This document shows positions 1-9,394 of a stretch of DNA of 64,000 nucleotides, one piece after another (positions within the stretch are counted from its first letter, which is position 1; every line of letters begins with the position of its first letter). The DNA is from JANQIV01 sp050117315. Lineage in GTDB: Bacteria > Bacteroidota > Ignavibacteria > Ignavibacteriales > Melioribacteraceae. The notes beneath the pieces were generated by a model. It was not told the DNA's origin. It saw nothing but the letters and a program-made list of their open reading frames with translations, and made no database searches. The stretch is taken from NCBI GenBank assembly GCA_050117315.1, contig JASFMY010000002.1, positions 62,001 to 126,000 on the forward strand, written 5' to 3'. The position numbers and the translations under genes were made by a program.

Positions 1-2369
1 GTTTTCCTTTCATTATCATAAAGCCTCGCAAGGGTTTCATCAACAAAGCGGGAACTAATTCCGTTTCCGTTTGAGAATTCCTTCCATGTTTGTTCAATGA
101 ATTTGATTGTGTTTGTATAATCATTTGAAGCTAACCGAACATTGAAATAATTATCCGAGTCTGAGGGAAATTTAAGATGAAGTACTAAAGGACGGACATT
201 ATGATGAAGCGATTCAAAATTAAAATCTTTTATTACCCCGATTATTTTGAATGTTCCTTCCCATTCCGAATTTCCAATTCTTGTTAACTCTTTTCCAACA
301 GGATTTACGTCGCCAAAAAACTTTGCTGCAGTTTCATTAATCACTACCGACACTGTATCAGTGGAAAACTCTTTAGAAAAATACCTGCCTTGCAAAAGTT
401 CCAGCTCATATGTATTAAGAAAATCATAATCGGTTTCAACGTATTTGCACGCATAGGGATCCGATCCGATTTTTTTATCATACAAATACCCGCTCCCGGG
501 GATGCCTCCCCTAAAAAGCTGCGAGGAATTACTTACAAATTTTACGTTAGAGTTTTTCAATAACTCTTCTTTAAAGGCTTTGCTCTTGTCACCGATAAAT
601 TTTATATCGTTAATTACATATAGGAGGTCTTTATTAAATCCGAGATTTTTATTCTGCATATAATCAAGCTGGTCGTTAATTACGAACGTGCAGATAATCA
701 ATACAACTGTTGCTGAAAACTGGAGGATCACAAGAAAGCTGCGGATAAATCTTTTCCTGTCTTCTTTATTAGTATTTGATTTTAATACTTTTGCGGGGTC
801 GAAAGACGACAGGTAAAACGCGGGGTAACTACCGGCAAGTAATCCCACAAACAAAACAAAAAGAAAGAGAAGAGGAACTGTGTAAAAGTTATCAAATAAA
901 TTCAGATATAATTCTTTCCCGACAAGATTATTAAAATAAGGCAGACTTATTTGTAAAATTACCAATGAAAGAACAACTGAAAAGAAGCTCATAAAAATTG
1001 CTTCGCTTATGAACTGTTTAATTAAATCCGTCTTTTTAGATCCCAAAGTTTTCCTGATGCCTACTTCTTTCGATCTTTTTTCCGACCGCGCTGTAGCAAG
1101 GTTCATGAAATTTATTACGGCAATAAGTAAAATAAAAACCGCCACGGCTGAGAAAATGTAAATGTAGGTTATATCGCTGTTTCTTACATTTCCCCATTCA
1201 GTATTGAGATTTATATCATATTTGTTTTTTGTATATAAATAGATTGAAGATAAAGGCTGAAGTGCGTATGCATATTCATTACCTGAATTCAAAAATTCAT
1301 CATAAGTAATCCCAAGTACGCCTTGCACAAGAGGAGCAATGTTCTGCTTAACTATTTTATCAAGGTTTCTTTCATAGGAATGAATGTCTGTTCCTTTGTC
1401 CAACAAAACATAAGTTGAAAACCACAAGTCAAGCCAGTATTCGCTTATATCGTAAGTATAAATTGAAGTAAGGAAATCACATTCGAAATGAGAGTTGTCG
1501 GGAAAATCTTCAATTAAACCTGTTATTAAAAAAGCTGTACTCTTCTCTGTTATATCTTTATCCTGGAATCCCAGCATATAATAATCATCAACTTCCAGGG
1601 TTTTGCCGACAGGGTTTTCATCTCCAAAATATTTTCCCGCAACAGATTTTGTCAACACGATTGAATTCGGTTTGGTTAGCGCTGTTTTGGGATTGCCTTC
1701 AATAAACGGCAGAGTGAATAAGTCAAAGAATGTAGAATCAACAGCGTAAACACTGCCTTCATAAAACGCTTTGTCTTCACGTCTAAATCTATATTGCCCG
1801 AAATAACCTAATCTTGTAAAGGTTACTGTTTCAGGAATTTGATTTAGTACAGACGGACCTAAAAGTCCGGGAGTTTTGGAATTGTAATCTTTAATTTCGG
1901 CAATATCCTGCTTAACATATATCCGGTAAATTTCATCACTTTTCTCATAGCATTCATCAAAGCTTAATTCGTGATTAATAAAAAGTACCAATAATAGAAA
2001 GCAGGTTATGCCGACTGCCAAACCCATTATGTTTATAAACGAATAAACTTTCTGCCGTGTTATATTTCTGAAGGCTATTTTAAAATAATTCCAGATTAAT
2101 TCAGGCATCCATGAAGGAGCCTCCCAGTTTGGTTTGGAAATGATTGACGTTGTATCACTTTTATAATAATCACATGCTACGTTTTCCAAATTGCCTATTG
2201 ATTCTTTCGCTTTGTTAAAGGCTTCTTCTTCGCTAATACCTAATGATACATCTTTTTCTATTTCATCTCTTAAATGTGATTCAAGTTCTTCGATGTAACC
2301 GTCTTCCAAAGAACTATTTTTTCTAATAGAACTTTTCCATTTTTTTATTTCTTTTTTAAGGTTGAACAT
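1..2369 (-). CDS. FtsX/MacB-like ABC transporter permease, 3' end outside the window
   Basis: Open frame of about 789 codons from ATG at 2369, still open at base 1, so the C-terminus is missing. Residues 1-80 form a soluble helical prefix (ESHLRDEIEKD, EEEAFNKAKES) as in permeases paired with PadR regulators. A first membrane segment follows (FINIMGLAVGITCFLLLV), then a large extracytoplasmic MacB_PCD-like domain, a second segment with the FtsX motif MNLATARSEKRSKEVGIRK, two more segments, and a second periplasmic domain. Such permeases work with a separate ATPase in export or mechanotransmission; no ATPase gene is in view. A GGGGG Shine-Dalgarno lies 5 bases before the start. It begins 13 bases after the padR stop, so the two are probably one operon. 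Confidence 0.9.
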   Translation of the reverse strand, partial: MFNLKKEIKKWKSSIRKNSSLEDGYIEELESHLRDEIEKDVSLGISEEEAFNKAKESIGNLENVACDYYKSDTTSIISKPNWEAPSWMPELIWNYFKIAFRNITRQKVYSFINIMGLAVGITCFLLLVLFINHELSFDECYEKSDEIYRIYVKQDIAEIKDYNSKTPGLLGPSVLNQIPETVTFTRLGYFGQYRFRREDKAFYEGSVYAVDSTFFDLFTLPFIEGNPKTALTKPNSIVLTKSVAGKYFGDENPVGKTLEVDDYYMLGFQDKDITEKSTAFLITGLIEDFPDNSHFECDFLTSIYTYDISEYWLDLWFSTYVLLDKGTDIHSYERNLDKIVKQNIAPLVQGVLGITYDEFLNSGNEYAYALQPLSSIYLYTKNKYDINLNTEWGNVRNSDITYIYIFSAVAVFILLIAVINFMNLATARSEKRSKEVGIRKTLGSKKTDLIKQFISEAIFMSFFSVVLSLVILQISLPYFNNLVGKELYLNLFDNFYTVPLLFLFVLFVGLLAGSYPAFYLSSFDPAKVLKSNTNKEDRKRFIRSFLVILQFSATVVLIICTFVINDQLDYMQNKNLGFNKDLLYVINDIKFIGDKSKAFKEELLKNSNVKFVSNSSQLFRGGIPGSGYLYDKKIGSDPYACKYVETDYDFLNTYELELLQGRYFSKEFSTDTVSVVINETAAKFFGDVNPVGKELTRIGNSEWEGTFKIIGVIKDFNFESLHHNVRPLVLHLKFPSDSDNYFNVRLASNDYTNTIKFIEQTWKEFSNGNGISSRFVDETLARLYDNERK

Positions 2370-2382
2370 TTATCCCCCATGT

Positions 2383-2724
2383 TTAAGATTCAAATGCCGG
2401 ACTGTTTCCCAAAAGCTTGAGCATAACAGAATGCACTGACATCCATTGCTTCATATCTTTATCAAGTTCTTTCCTTCCGAGGTCGGTTATTTTATAATAC
2501 TTTCTTCTTCTTCCTTCGTCGGATAATTTCCAACTCGTGCTTACAAAACCGTCTTTCTCAAGCCTGTGCAAAACCGGATAAAGCATTCCGTCTGCCCATT
2601 CTAATTTTCCACCGGACAATTCTTTAACTCTTTGAATAATTTGGTACCCGTAATTTTCTCCGCCTCTAAGGATTGATAAAATCAACGGTTTTGTTGACGC
2701 AGCAGCTAAATTTTTTGAAATCAT
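2383..2724 (-). CDS. PadR family transcriptional regulator
   Basis: This 113-residue protein is a compact PadR-type winged helix. Residues 10-80 carry the family pattern: LILSILRGGENYGYQI, then GKLEWADGMLYPVLHRLEKDGF (recognition helix and wing start), then GRRRKYYKITDLGRKEL. A short C-terminal dimerisation helix follows. PadR proteins are ligand- or stress-responsive repressors, usually autoregulatory. It is the first gene of a minus-strand pair with the ABC permease at 1-2369, so it probably controls that permease. The inducer is unknown. Confidence 0.93.
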   Translation of the reverse strand: MISKNLAAASTKPLILSILRGGENYGYQIIQRVKELSGGKLEWADGMLYPVLHRLEKDGFVSTSWKLSDEGRRRKYYKITDLGRKELDKDMKQWMSVHSVMLKLLGNSPAFES

Positions 2725-2927
2725 TATACCTCGCTTTTCTATATACCTTGAATTTCTATGTATTATGACGTGAAAAATAAAAAAAGGTTGTAGAAATACA
2801 AAAGAAGAAACCTAAAAACATTAAATCCGTCGAAATGTAATAATTTCTTTTTACTTTGAAGGGCAGTTTTGCATTTCTTAACTTACTTCACAACAAAATC
2901 ACATTTTAAAAAACAAAAAGGACAACT

Positions 2928-5900
2928 ATGAAAAGAATATTTGGTTTAATCATTTGTTTGTTACTAATTAATTTTATTCATGCAGGGGATGAACCTTTTG
3001 TTTTACAGCCATCGTTGAATAGTGACGGTTCAATGCTTGCGTTTTCTTTTCAAGGAGATATCTGGACTGTTCCGGCAATCGGCGGTAATGCAACAAGATT
3101 AACAATACACGAAGGCTACGACGGCTTTCCTAAATGGAACCCCGATGACAAAAAGATTGCGTTCAACAGTAACAGAAACGGCTTTGTCGGTAAGTATTCC
3201 CCGTACGGCGGAAACGATGTTTACACTATCGACTCAAAAGGCGGTAATTTAAAAAGATTAACATATTACTCAACAGCAAATGACTTAGGCGATTGGACAC
3301 CTGACGGTAATATAGTATTTACAACTCGCAGAGAATACAGGCAAATTGAATGGACACCTGAAATTTATGAAGTATCCTCTAAAGGCGGAACGCCATACAG
3401 AATTTTGGACGGCTTCGGTAACATGCCCGTTGTTTCACCCGATAACAAATTTATTGCATACGTAAGGGGTTCATGCAGACTTACAAGAGAAGCATATAAC
3501 GGACCAGCCAATAGAGAAATCTGGCTTTACAACAAAAAAGACAAATCTTATAAACAACTAACAAAATTCGACGGAATGGATATCTACCCTGTTTGGGGAG
3601 ATTCAAGAACAATATATTATTTAAGCGCTAAATCAGGTAGGTATAATATTTATAAAATGACTATCGACGATAATGGCAACATTGTAGAAAACGACGAGCA
3701 ATTAACAAAATATTCAGACGAAGGAATTACTTACATAGATGTCAGCGCAGACGGCTCAACACTAGCATTCGAGTATCAAGCGGGTATTTACATAATGAAT
3801 ACCAGCGGCGGAAAGCCAACTAAAGTAAAAATATCTGTAGCGGAAGACTATCGGTTTGATCCCGTTGAATACAAAACTTTTTCAGGGGATGTTACCGAGT
3901 ATGATGTTTCGCCAAACGGCAAATACACTGCTTTTGTAACGAGAGGCGAACTTTTTATAAAGGAAAATGATGAAAAAAAATCACGTTCGGTAAATTTAAG
4001 CAATCACGCTTTCAGAGATCACCAAATTTCATGGCTGTCCGATACTTCTATTGTTTTTGTTTCTGATAGAAACGGTCAATTTGATTTATACTTATTAAAG
4101 TCTGCAGACGAAAAACAACCCGATTTATTCAAATCACTAAAACATGAAGTAAAAAGAATTACGAAAACCGATGCAGATGAATCATATCCTGTGGTTTCTC
4201 CGGACGGCAAAAAGATTAGTTATGAAATTGGTTATGGTAAGTTAATTGTTGCTGAAATTTCTTCCGGGGGAAAATTATTAAACAGCGTAACACTACTTGA
4301 CGGATGGAGTCCTCCCGGCAATGTTGTTTGGAGCCCCGACAGCAAGTGGCTCGCCTATTCACTTGAAGATCTTGATTTCAACAGCGAAATATTTATTTAT
4401 TCGGCCGACGGTAAAATTGACCCGGTAAATGTAAGCATGCATCCAAGAATTGATTACGATCCCGTTTGGAGCCCGGACGGCTCTAAGCTCGGATTTATAT
4501 CGGATAGAAACAACAGGACTAACGACGTTTGGTTTGCCTGGTTGAATGAAGACGACTGGGAAAAAACCCGGCAGGACTGGGAAGAAGATGATGACGAAGA
4601 AAAACAAAAAAAAGACGAGAAAAAGGATGATAAAAAAGGTGAAAAGAAAGAAGAAGTAGAACCGATTAAAATAGACCTAAAAAACATTCACGAGCGTCTT
4701 GAGCAGGTTACAAGTCTCGGTGGGAATGAAAATAATTTAGCTTTTTCGGATGACGGTGAAACTGTTTATTATACAGCTTTAAATCCTACTAAAAGCGGTA
4801 CCGACTTATACAAATCAAAATGGAACGGTAAAGACAAAGAAGAAATAACAAAAAGCGGACAAAATCCCGGGGCTTTATTATTAAGCAAAGACGGCAAATA
4901 TTTGTATTTTCTAAAAAAAGGCGGAAAACTTTCGCGCATAGCAACATCAAACAATAAAGAAGGACCCATGCCTTTCTCGGCAAAGGTGATTGTTGATTTC
5001 TATAAAGAAAAAGAACAGATTTTTGAAGAAGGCTGGAGAATGTTGCGTGACGGTTTTTATGATCCTAATTTCCACGGGCAGGATTGGAATGCCCTGAAAA
5101 ATAAATATAAACCCAGAACATTAAAGACTACAACCGGTGAAGATTTTAGAAATGTTTTTAGAGAAATGATTGGGCAAATTAATGCAAGCCACCTTAATAT
5201 TTATGCAGGTGACATTCTGCGAACAGATTTAAATTATCACCAAACCGGATTGCTCGGTATTGAAGTTGCTCCGGACAGTGATGCTGTTATAGTTAAACAT
5301 GTTGTTATTAACTCACCGGCAGATAAAGAAAGAAGCAAACTAAATATCGGCGATAAAATTATATCGGTGAACGATACAAAACTAAACTCATCAACTAATT
5401 TTAACAGCCTGCTGATAAATACAAAAAATGAAAAAGTTCTTTTAGAGGTAGAAGATAAGAGCGGAAACAAACGAGAAGTAATAATTAGACCTACATCAAA
5501 TTTAAAAAACCAATTAGATGACGAATGGGCTAAAGAAAAAAGAGCCCTAGTTGACAAATATTCAAACGGCAGATTAGGTTATCTACACATAAGAACCATG
5601 GGCTGGACTAATTATGAAAAATTCGAAAGAGATTTAACAGCAGCCGGTTACGGTAAAGAAGGCCTGGTAATAGATGTTAGAAATAATAACGGCGGCTGGA
5701 TTACGGACTTTTTAATGACCTCGTTAAATGTTGACCAGCACGCATATACAATCCCAAGAGGCGCCGCAAACAACATTCAAAAAGAACATAAAAATTTTGT
5801 TAATCATTATCCTTTTGGTGAAAGGCTTCCTTACGGCGTTTGGACAAAACCATCAATCGCATTATGTAACGAAAACAGTTATTCAAACGCAGAGATATTT

Positions 5901-6176
5901 TCACATGCGTATAAAACTCTTGGTATCGGTAAACTTGTTGGACAGCCAACATTCGGTGCTGTTATATCAACAGGCGGAAGATATATGATAGACGGTACCT
6001 GGGTTCGTTTACCTTCCAGGGGATGGTTTGTTAAGAAAACCCTTGAAAGTATGGAAGGGGGACCCGCTGTTCCTGATATACTTATTGACAACGCACCCGA
6101 CTACAGACGCAACGGTGAGGATACTCAATTAAAAACTGCTGTTGAAGAGTTGTTGAAAGAGATAAATTCGAAATAA
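2928..6176 (+). CDS. Tricorn protease homolog, secreted S41 family peptidase
   Basis: This 1082-residue protein has a signal peptide (MKRIFGLIICLLLINFIHAG). It is followed by a beta-propeller region built of PD40/WD40-like repeats (FSPDNK-, VSPDGKK-, WSPDSKW-like), to about residue 540. A lysine/aspartate-rich linker occupies about 550-578. A second propeller part follows, then the C1 region, a PDZ domain near 765-855, and the S41 catalytic domain. Visible catalytic residues fit Tricorn: Ser-His at 754-755 (ASHLNIY) and a nucleophile candidate Ser986 in NENSYSNAE. The family degrades peptides; the signal peptide puts this one in the periplasm or outside. The gene is monocistronic and ends in a strong terminator shared with the convergent neighbour. 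Confidence 0.93.
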   Translation: MKRIFGLIICLLLINFIHAGDEPFVLQPSLNSDGSMLAFSFQGDIWTVPAIGGNATRLTIHEGYDGFPKWNPDDKKIAFNSNRNGFVGKYSPYGGNDVYTIDSKGGNLKRLTYYSTANDLGDWTPDGNIVFTTRREYRQIEWTPEIYEVSSKGGTPYRILDGFGNMPVVSPDNKFIAYVRGSCRLTREAYNGPANREIWLYNKKDKSYKQLTKFDGMDIYPVWGDSRTIYYLSAKSGRYNIYKMTIDDNGNIVENDEQLTKYSDEGITYIDVSADGSTLAFEYQAGIYIMNTSGGKPTKVKISVAEDYRFDPVEYKTFSGDVTEYDVSPNGKYTAFVTRGELFIKENDEKKSRSVNLSNHAFRDHQISWLSDTSIVFVSDRNGQFDLYLLKSADEKQPDLFKSLKHEVKRITKTDADESYPVVSPDGKKISYEIGYGKLIVAEISSGGKLLNSVTLLDGWSPPGNVVWSPDSKWLAYSLEDLDFNSEIFIYSADGKIDPVNVSMHPRIDYDPVWSPDGSKLGFISDRNNRTNDVWFAWLNEDDWEKTRQDWEEDDDEEKQKKDEKKDDKKGEKKEEVEPIKIDLKNIHERLEQVTSLGGNENNLAFSDDGETVYYTALNPTKSGTDLYKSKWNGKDKEEITKSGQNPGALLLSKDGKYLYFLKKGGKLSRIATSNNKEGPMPFSAKVIVDFYKEKEQIFEEGWRMLRDGFYDPNFHGQDWNALKNKYKPRTLKTTTGEDFRNVFREMIGQINASHLNIYAGDILRTDLNYHQTGLLGIEVAPDSDAVIVKHVVINSPADKERSKLNIGDKIISVNDTKLNSSTNFNSLLINTKNEKVLLEVEDKSGNKREVIIRPTSNLKNQLDDEWAKEKRALVDKYSNGRLGYLHIRTMGWTNYEKFERDLTAAGYGKEGLVIDVRNNNGGWITDFLMTSLNVDQHAYTIPRGAANNIQKEHKNFVNHYPFGERLPYGVWTKPSIALCNENSYSNAEIFSHAYKTLGIGKLVGQPTFGAVISTGGRYMIDGTWVRLPSRGWFVKKTLESMEGGPAVPDILIDNAPDYRRNGEDTQLKTAVEELLKEINSK

Positions 6177-6186
6177 GATGTTTTAT

Positions 6187-6217
6187 AAAATAGCCGAACA
6201 AAATGTTTGGCTATTTT
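6187..6217. terminator. bidirectional intrinsic terminator
   Basis: A 14-bp stem, AAAATAGCCGAACA against TGTTTGGCTATTTT with one G-T pair and a 3-base loop, is flanked by T-runs on both strands. It lies between the stops of the convergent Tricorn-like gene and the small membrane-protein gene and can serve both. Confidence 0.8.
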
Positions 6218-6681
6218 TAATTTCCTTCAGCAGTAATTTTGATGTTTGGTACTATCGGTTCAAGTTTAATTTCTTTTTGTATTAACACTGCTAAATTTCT
6301 AATTCTATTCCAATCTTTTTGATATTCTTGTTCTGCTTTTTGTTTCTCGTCTTTATCACTCAAGCTTTTAGCCCACTCTAATTTTTCCCGATAAAAATCA
6401 ACCAATTGTATCACAACATCAAACTCTTTCCTTGTTTCTTTTTCAAGGAACAAACATTTATCAACCCAAAAATTTCTAGCAGCTTTGATTACTTCTATTT
6501 TCTCATTTTCTTTATGAATAACCCAAAGCATATTATACCAATGCCTAAAAGCTTCTTGATGAATTTGAAGTCTTTTTTCGATAGCAACAAGCCTAAATTT
6601 GTCAATGCTTTCAAACTTCCTTACTATCAAGGTAATGAAAGCACCAATGAAGAATCCTAACAATGTTAATTCTATTTCCAT
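6217..6681 (-). CDS. hypothetical protein with one N-terminal membrane anchor
   Basis: I do not recognise this 154-residue protein. Residues 4-22 (ELTLLGFFIGAFITLIV) form one transmembrane segment followed by positive residues. The rest is a charged, helix-rich cytoplasmic domain with several Trp residues (HWYNMLW, NFWVDK, EWAKS). It contains no obvious catalytic motif. It is convergent with the Tricorn-like gene and divergent from the radical SAM gene. The start ATG at 6681 follows a GAGGG sequence. Coding is supported by length and the anchor-plus-helix layout rather than by homology. Confidence 0.7.
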   Translation of the reverse strand: MEIELTLLGFFIGAFITLIVRKFESIDKFRLVAIEKRLQIHQEAFRHWYNMLWVIHKENEKIEVIKAARNFWVDKCLFLEKETRKEFDVVIQLVDFYREKLEWAKSLSDKDEKQKAEQEYQKDWNRIRNLAVLIQKEIKLEPIVPNIKITAEGN

Positions 6682-6762
6682 TTTTCCCTCAAATAAACTA
6701 TTGGTAAATATTTCTTTAATAAAATAGCAATAGATATATTAAATAAATAATTTAAATGTAAT

Positions 6763-7662
6763 ATGTTACCGCTATACTTAGAAAAACATAATCCTAATTC
6801 ACTGAAAGAGCGTGCAGAAAAATTATTGAAGCTGCAGAAAAAATGCAGGCTCTGCCCAAACGAATGTCTATCGAACAGAAGCGAAGGGAAAACCGGGTTA
6901 TGTAACTCAACCAATCAAATTATGACTTCAAGTTTTGGCCCGCACTTTGGTGAGGAGTCGCCTTTAGTCGGTTTTTACGGTTCGGGGACTATCTTTTTTA
7001 CAAACTGTAACTTGTCCTGCATTTATTGCCAGAACTATGATATAAGTCATTTAGGATACGGTAAAAAAAATACGGTAGAAAATCTTGCTCAAACAATGAT
7101 TAATCTACAGAATAGAGGCTGTCATAATATTAACTTTGTAACTCCAACGCATTTTACTCCTCAAATTATAGAAGCCCTCATTAAAGCTATTGATAAGGGA
7201 TTGGAAATTCCGCTTGTTTATAACTGCGGCGGTTATGAATCGATAGAGACGTTAAAACTTCTTGACGGTGTAATTGATATTTACATGCCGGATATCAAAT
7301 ACTCTGAAAACAAAATAGCGGAAAAGTATTCGGGAATTAAAAGCTACTGGAATGTTGTGAAAAATGCTGTTAAGGAAATGCACGATCAGGTTGGCGACTT
7401 AAAAGTCAACAGAAAGGGAATAGCTCAAAGAGGGTTGTTAATTAGACATCTAATTTTACCTAATAATCTTGCCGGTTCAAGAAAGGTGATTGATTTTATA
7501 GCTGAAAATATTTCCCAGGAATCCTACATTAATTTAATGGATCAATACCATCCCGCCTATAATGCTTGTCATTATAAAGAATTAAACAGAAGAATAACAA
7601 ATTCTGAATATAGTGAAATAATCAATTACGCTATATCGAAGGGTTTCAAAATCTATAATTAA
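6763..7662 (+). CDS. PflX-like radical SAM protein (COG1313)
   Basis: The 299-residue protein has the radical SAM signature C82-x3-C86-x2-C89 (NCNLSCIYCQN), which binds the [4Fe-4S] cluster that cleaves S-adenosylmethionine. It has an extra N-terminal cysteine set (C28, C31, C35, C47) in the CRLCPNEC region typical of the PflX group, relatives of pyruvate formate-lyase activating enzyme. The substrate of this family is not established. Downstream motifs include YNCGGYES and the MDQYHPAYNA segment. No glycyl-radical enzyme gene is nearby, so a role as a glycyl-radical activator cannot be assumed. It stands alone, preceding a long untranslated stretch. Confidence 0.88.
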   Translation: MLPLYLEKHNPNSLKERAEKLLKLQKKCRLCPNECLSNRSEGKTGLCNSTNQIMTSSFGPHFGEESPLVGFYGSGTIFFTNCNLSCIYCQNYDISHLGYGKKNTVENLAQTMINLQNRGCHNINFVTPTHFTPQIIEALIKAIDKGLEIPLVYNCGGYESIETLKLLDGVIDIYMPDIKYSENKIAEKYSGIKSYWNVVKNAVKEMHDQVGDLKVNRKGIAQRGLLIRHLILPNNLAGSRKVIDFIAENISQESYINLMDQYHPAYNACHYKELNRRITNSEYSEIINYAISKGFKIYN

Positions 7663-8333
7663 CAAACTCTTCTGTTGATAAATCAGTCAACACGAATAAT
7701 AAGTTATTTTTTGGATGCGGGAATAGTTTTCAGACTTAGCTGTTAAAAAATATTTGCTAATATCTAAATGTAATTCTAAAAATAAATTACTATATTTATT
7801 TTTATTTTATAAAGACGATTGATGACAAAATTTAATGATGAGCGGCCCCAAAAATTCTTCAATTTGTACCGTCCTCAATTTTTTAAAAAACAATAATTAC
7901 AAGGATAAAAACACAAGGCTAGAAAAAAATAGAAATAAATTTAATAACTTCTCTCAAAGGATTAAAAAATGAATTTGGTTCCGAAAAAGGGCATGTATAA
8001 ATAAATTTTTCGGTATAAATTTCCTATTGCTACTTAAGCAGGAAATTGTTCTTATCTCTGTTTTATTAAATTATTACTATGTTTGATTAGGGCAAGTTAC
8101 TCAAGCCAGCTTCTTAACAACTTTCCTTCCTTTTAAGAAAGAAAAGGAGGTTGTTTTACAAAGTGATTGTTTAACTGTTTATGATAGCACGGAAAAGAAA
8201 GTACGTTTTTATTATTTATAAAAATTTTTCGATTATAAATACTAAAAATATCGTATGGAATTTATTTTAATTTATCAGTTTTTTTCATAGCTTCAATATT
8301 AAAATTGTAATAAACAATTATAGGAGAATGCAG
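7663..8333 (+). other. long non-coding region before the actin-like gene
   Basis: About 670 bases without a long frame. A hairpin lies at 8116-8155: AACAAC (8116-8121) pairs with GTTGTT (8150-8155), with an inner CCTTTT/AAAAGG stem. Two very short frames have fair starts: 7822-7896 (24 codons, MTKFNDERPQ...) and 7968-8003 (MNLVPKKGMYK, preceded by AAGGA). Neither can be called a gene. The length suggests a leader with regulatory RNA structure, or a site bound by the actin system. No iterated direct repeats typical of a plasmid parC centromere were seen. Confidence 0.4.
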
Positions 8334-9368
8334 ATGGAGAGTTATCTTTTCCCTAGTATAATTGAAAGCAACAATTATGAAATAAGAAATGTTGCTTCAG
8401 ATTTACTTCACGGATTAAAATTTTATGAAGACGATTTGGGTTATATTATCGGTTATTTAGCCTTGTCCGAAGGTGTTGCTCCCGGAAAAGCAATTAACAG
8501 TTTTCCAAATGATCTGGAATATAAACTTCTGGCAAAGGCAGGGCTTTTAATTAGTTATGCCAAAAATAATTCCCCAAAAAATTTAGTTACTGGATTCCCT
8601 TACTCAATTTACCATGTTAACAAAAGTAAAGCGGAAGATTTATTAAACGGTACACACCAGATTACATTTGACCCGGCTCCTTTTGAGAAATCCGGTTTAA
8701 CGCAAATGATTACTACAAAAGTTAATAACGTTGAAGTGATGCCTGAAATAGAAGCATGTACCATTGCTGCTAGAAAAGGCGAATTAAGAAAAGAAGATAA
8801 TTTCTTCATTGTAAGTATTGGTTACGGCACTCTGGAGGCCTGCTTAAGTACTGAAAAAGGACTGGTTTATAGAACAATTACTAGTTTGGTTGGACTTAAC
8901 TATGCTGTGAATTTAACTATAAAAGAAATTTCCAAATCATTTTATTTAGGATTAAGAACCGAACATCAATTTGATGTAGCATTTAAAGAAGGAAAAATAA
9001 TTCTAAACAGACAGGAACTTGATATAAGTCAAATTAGAAAACGTTCCTTAGAAAGATATTATACTGATATCATTTCACCTTATTTAAGAAATGCATGGAA
9101 GGATGATGATTTCAAAAACACGAAATCATTACTTCTTACCGGCGGTGGTTCCCTTTACAGTGATCTTGTTGATTGCTTCAAAAAAGATTTCGATTTTCTA
9201 AATGTTCAGATTGTTCCCAATCCTTTAACATTTGCAAGTGAAGGCTATTGTATTCGTTCTCTTGAGAATTCTAATGGAGACAAAGATGCTGCTCTCGGAA
9301 TTGACATAGGGAATTCAACCACGGTTGTAACATTATTTCCCAAAAAAGGGGAAGTTGTAGAATCGTAG
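8334..9368 (+). CDS. circularly permuted actin-like ATPase (ParM/Alp type)
   Basis: The 344-residue protein resembles bacterial and archaeal actin-like proteins (Alp, ParM, Ta0583). The N-terminus ESYLFPSIIES matches the segment that in normal Alps follows the first hairpin. Next come YIIGYLALSEG, LVTGFPYSIY, GTHQITF, a phosphate-2-like loop SIGYGT (161-166) and the adenosine motif LLTGGGSLY (GGG 270-272), then NPLTFASEGYC where the family normally ends. Here about 30 residues follow, containing the phosphate-1 motif GIDIGNSTT (322-330) and ending GEVVES. The usual Asp of phosphate-2 is Ser161. The second ATG (8334) is chosen because AGGAG lies 7 bases upstream; the ATG at 8328 is too close. 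It is probably co-transcribed with the TPR gene 26 bases downstream. Assembly into filaments is inferred. Confidence 0.85.
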   Translation: MESYLFPSIIESNNYEIRNVASDLLHGLKFYEDDLGYIIGYLALSEGVAPGKAINSFPNDLEYKLLAKAGLLISYAKNNSPKNLVTGFPYSIYHVNKSKAEDLLNGTHQITFDPAPFEKSGLTQMITTKVNNVEVMPEIEACTIAARKGELRKEDNFFIVSIGYGTLEACLSTEKGLVYRTITSLVGLNYAVNLTIKEISKSFYLGLRTEHQFDVAFKEGKIILNRQELDISQIRKRSLERYYTDIISPYLRNAWKDDDFKNTKSLLLTGGGSLYSDLVDCFKKDFDFLNVQIVPNPLTFASEGYCIRSLENSNGDKDAALGIDIGNSTTVVTLFPKKGEVVES

Positions 9369-9394
9369 AATAATAACGAATGAATGAATAAAAC

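Noticed and set aside
4454..4687. Serine/phenylalanine-rich frame on the minus strand
   Set aside because: It is the antisense of the lysine/aspartate-rich linker of the Tricorn-like protein.
8116..8155. Known riboswitch class in the actin leader
   Set aside because: The hairpin does not show the conserved core bases of cyclic-di-GMP, cobalamin, TPP or similar riboswitches that I could recognise.
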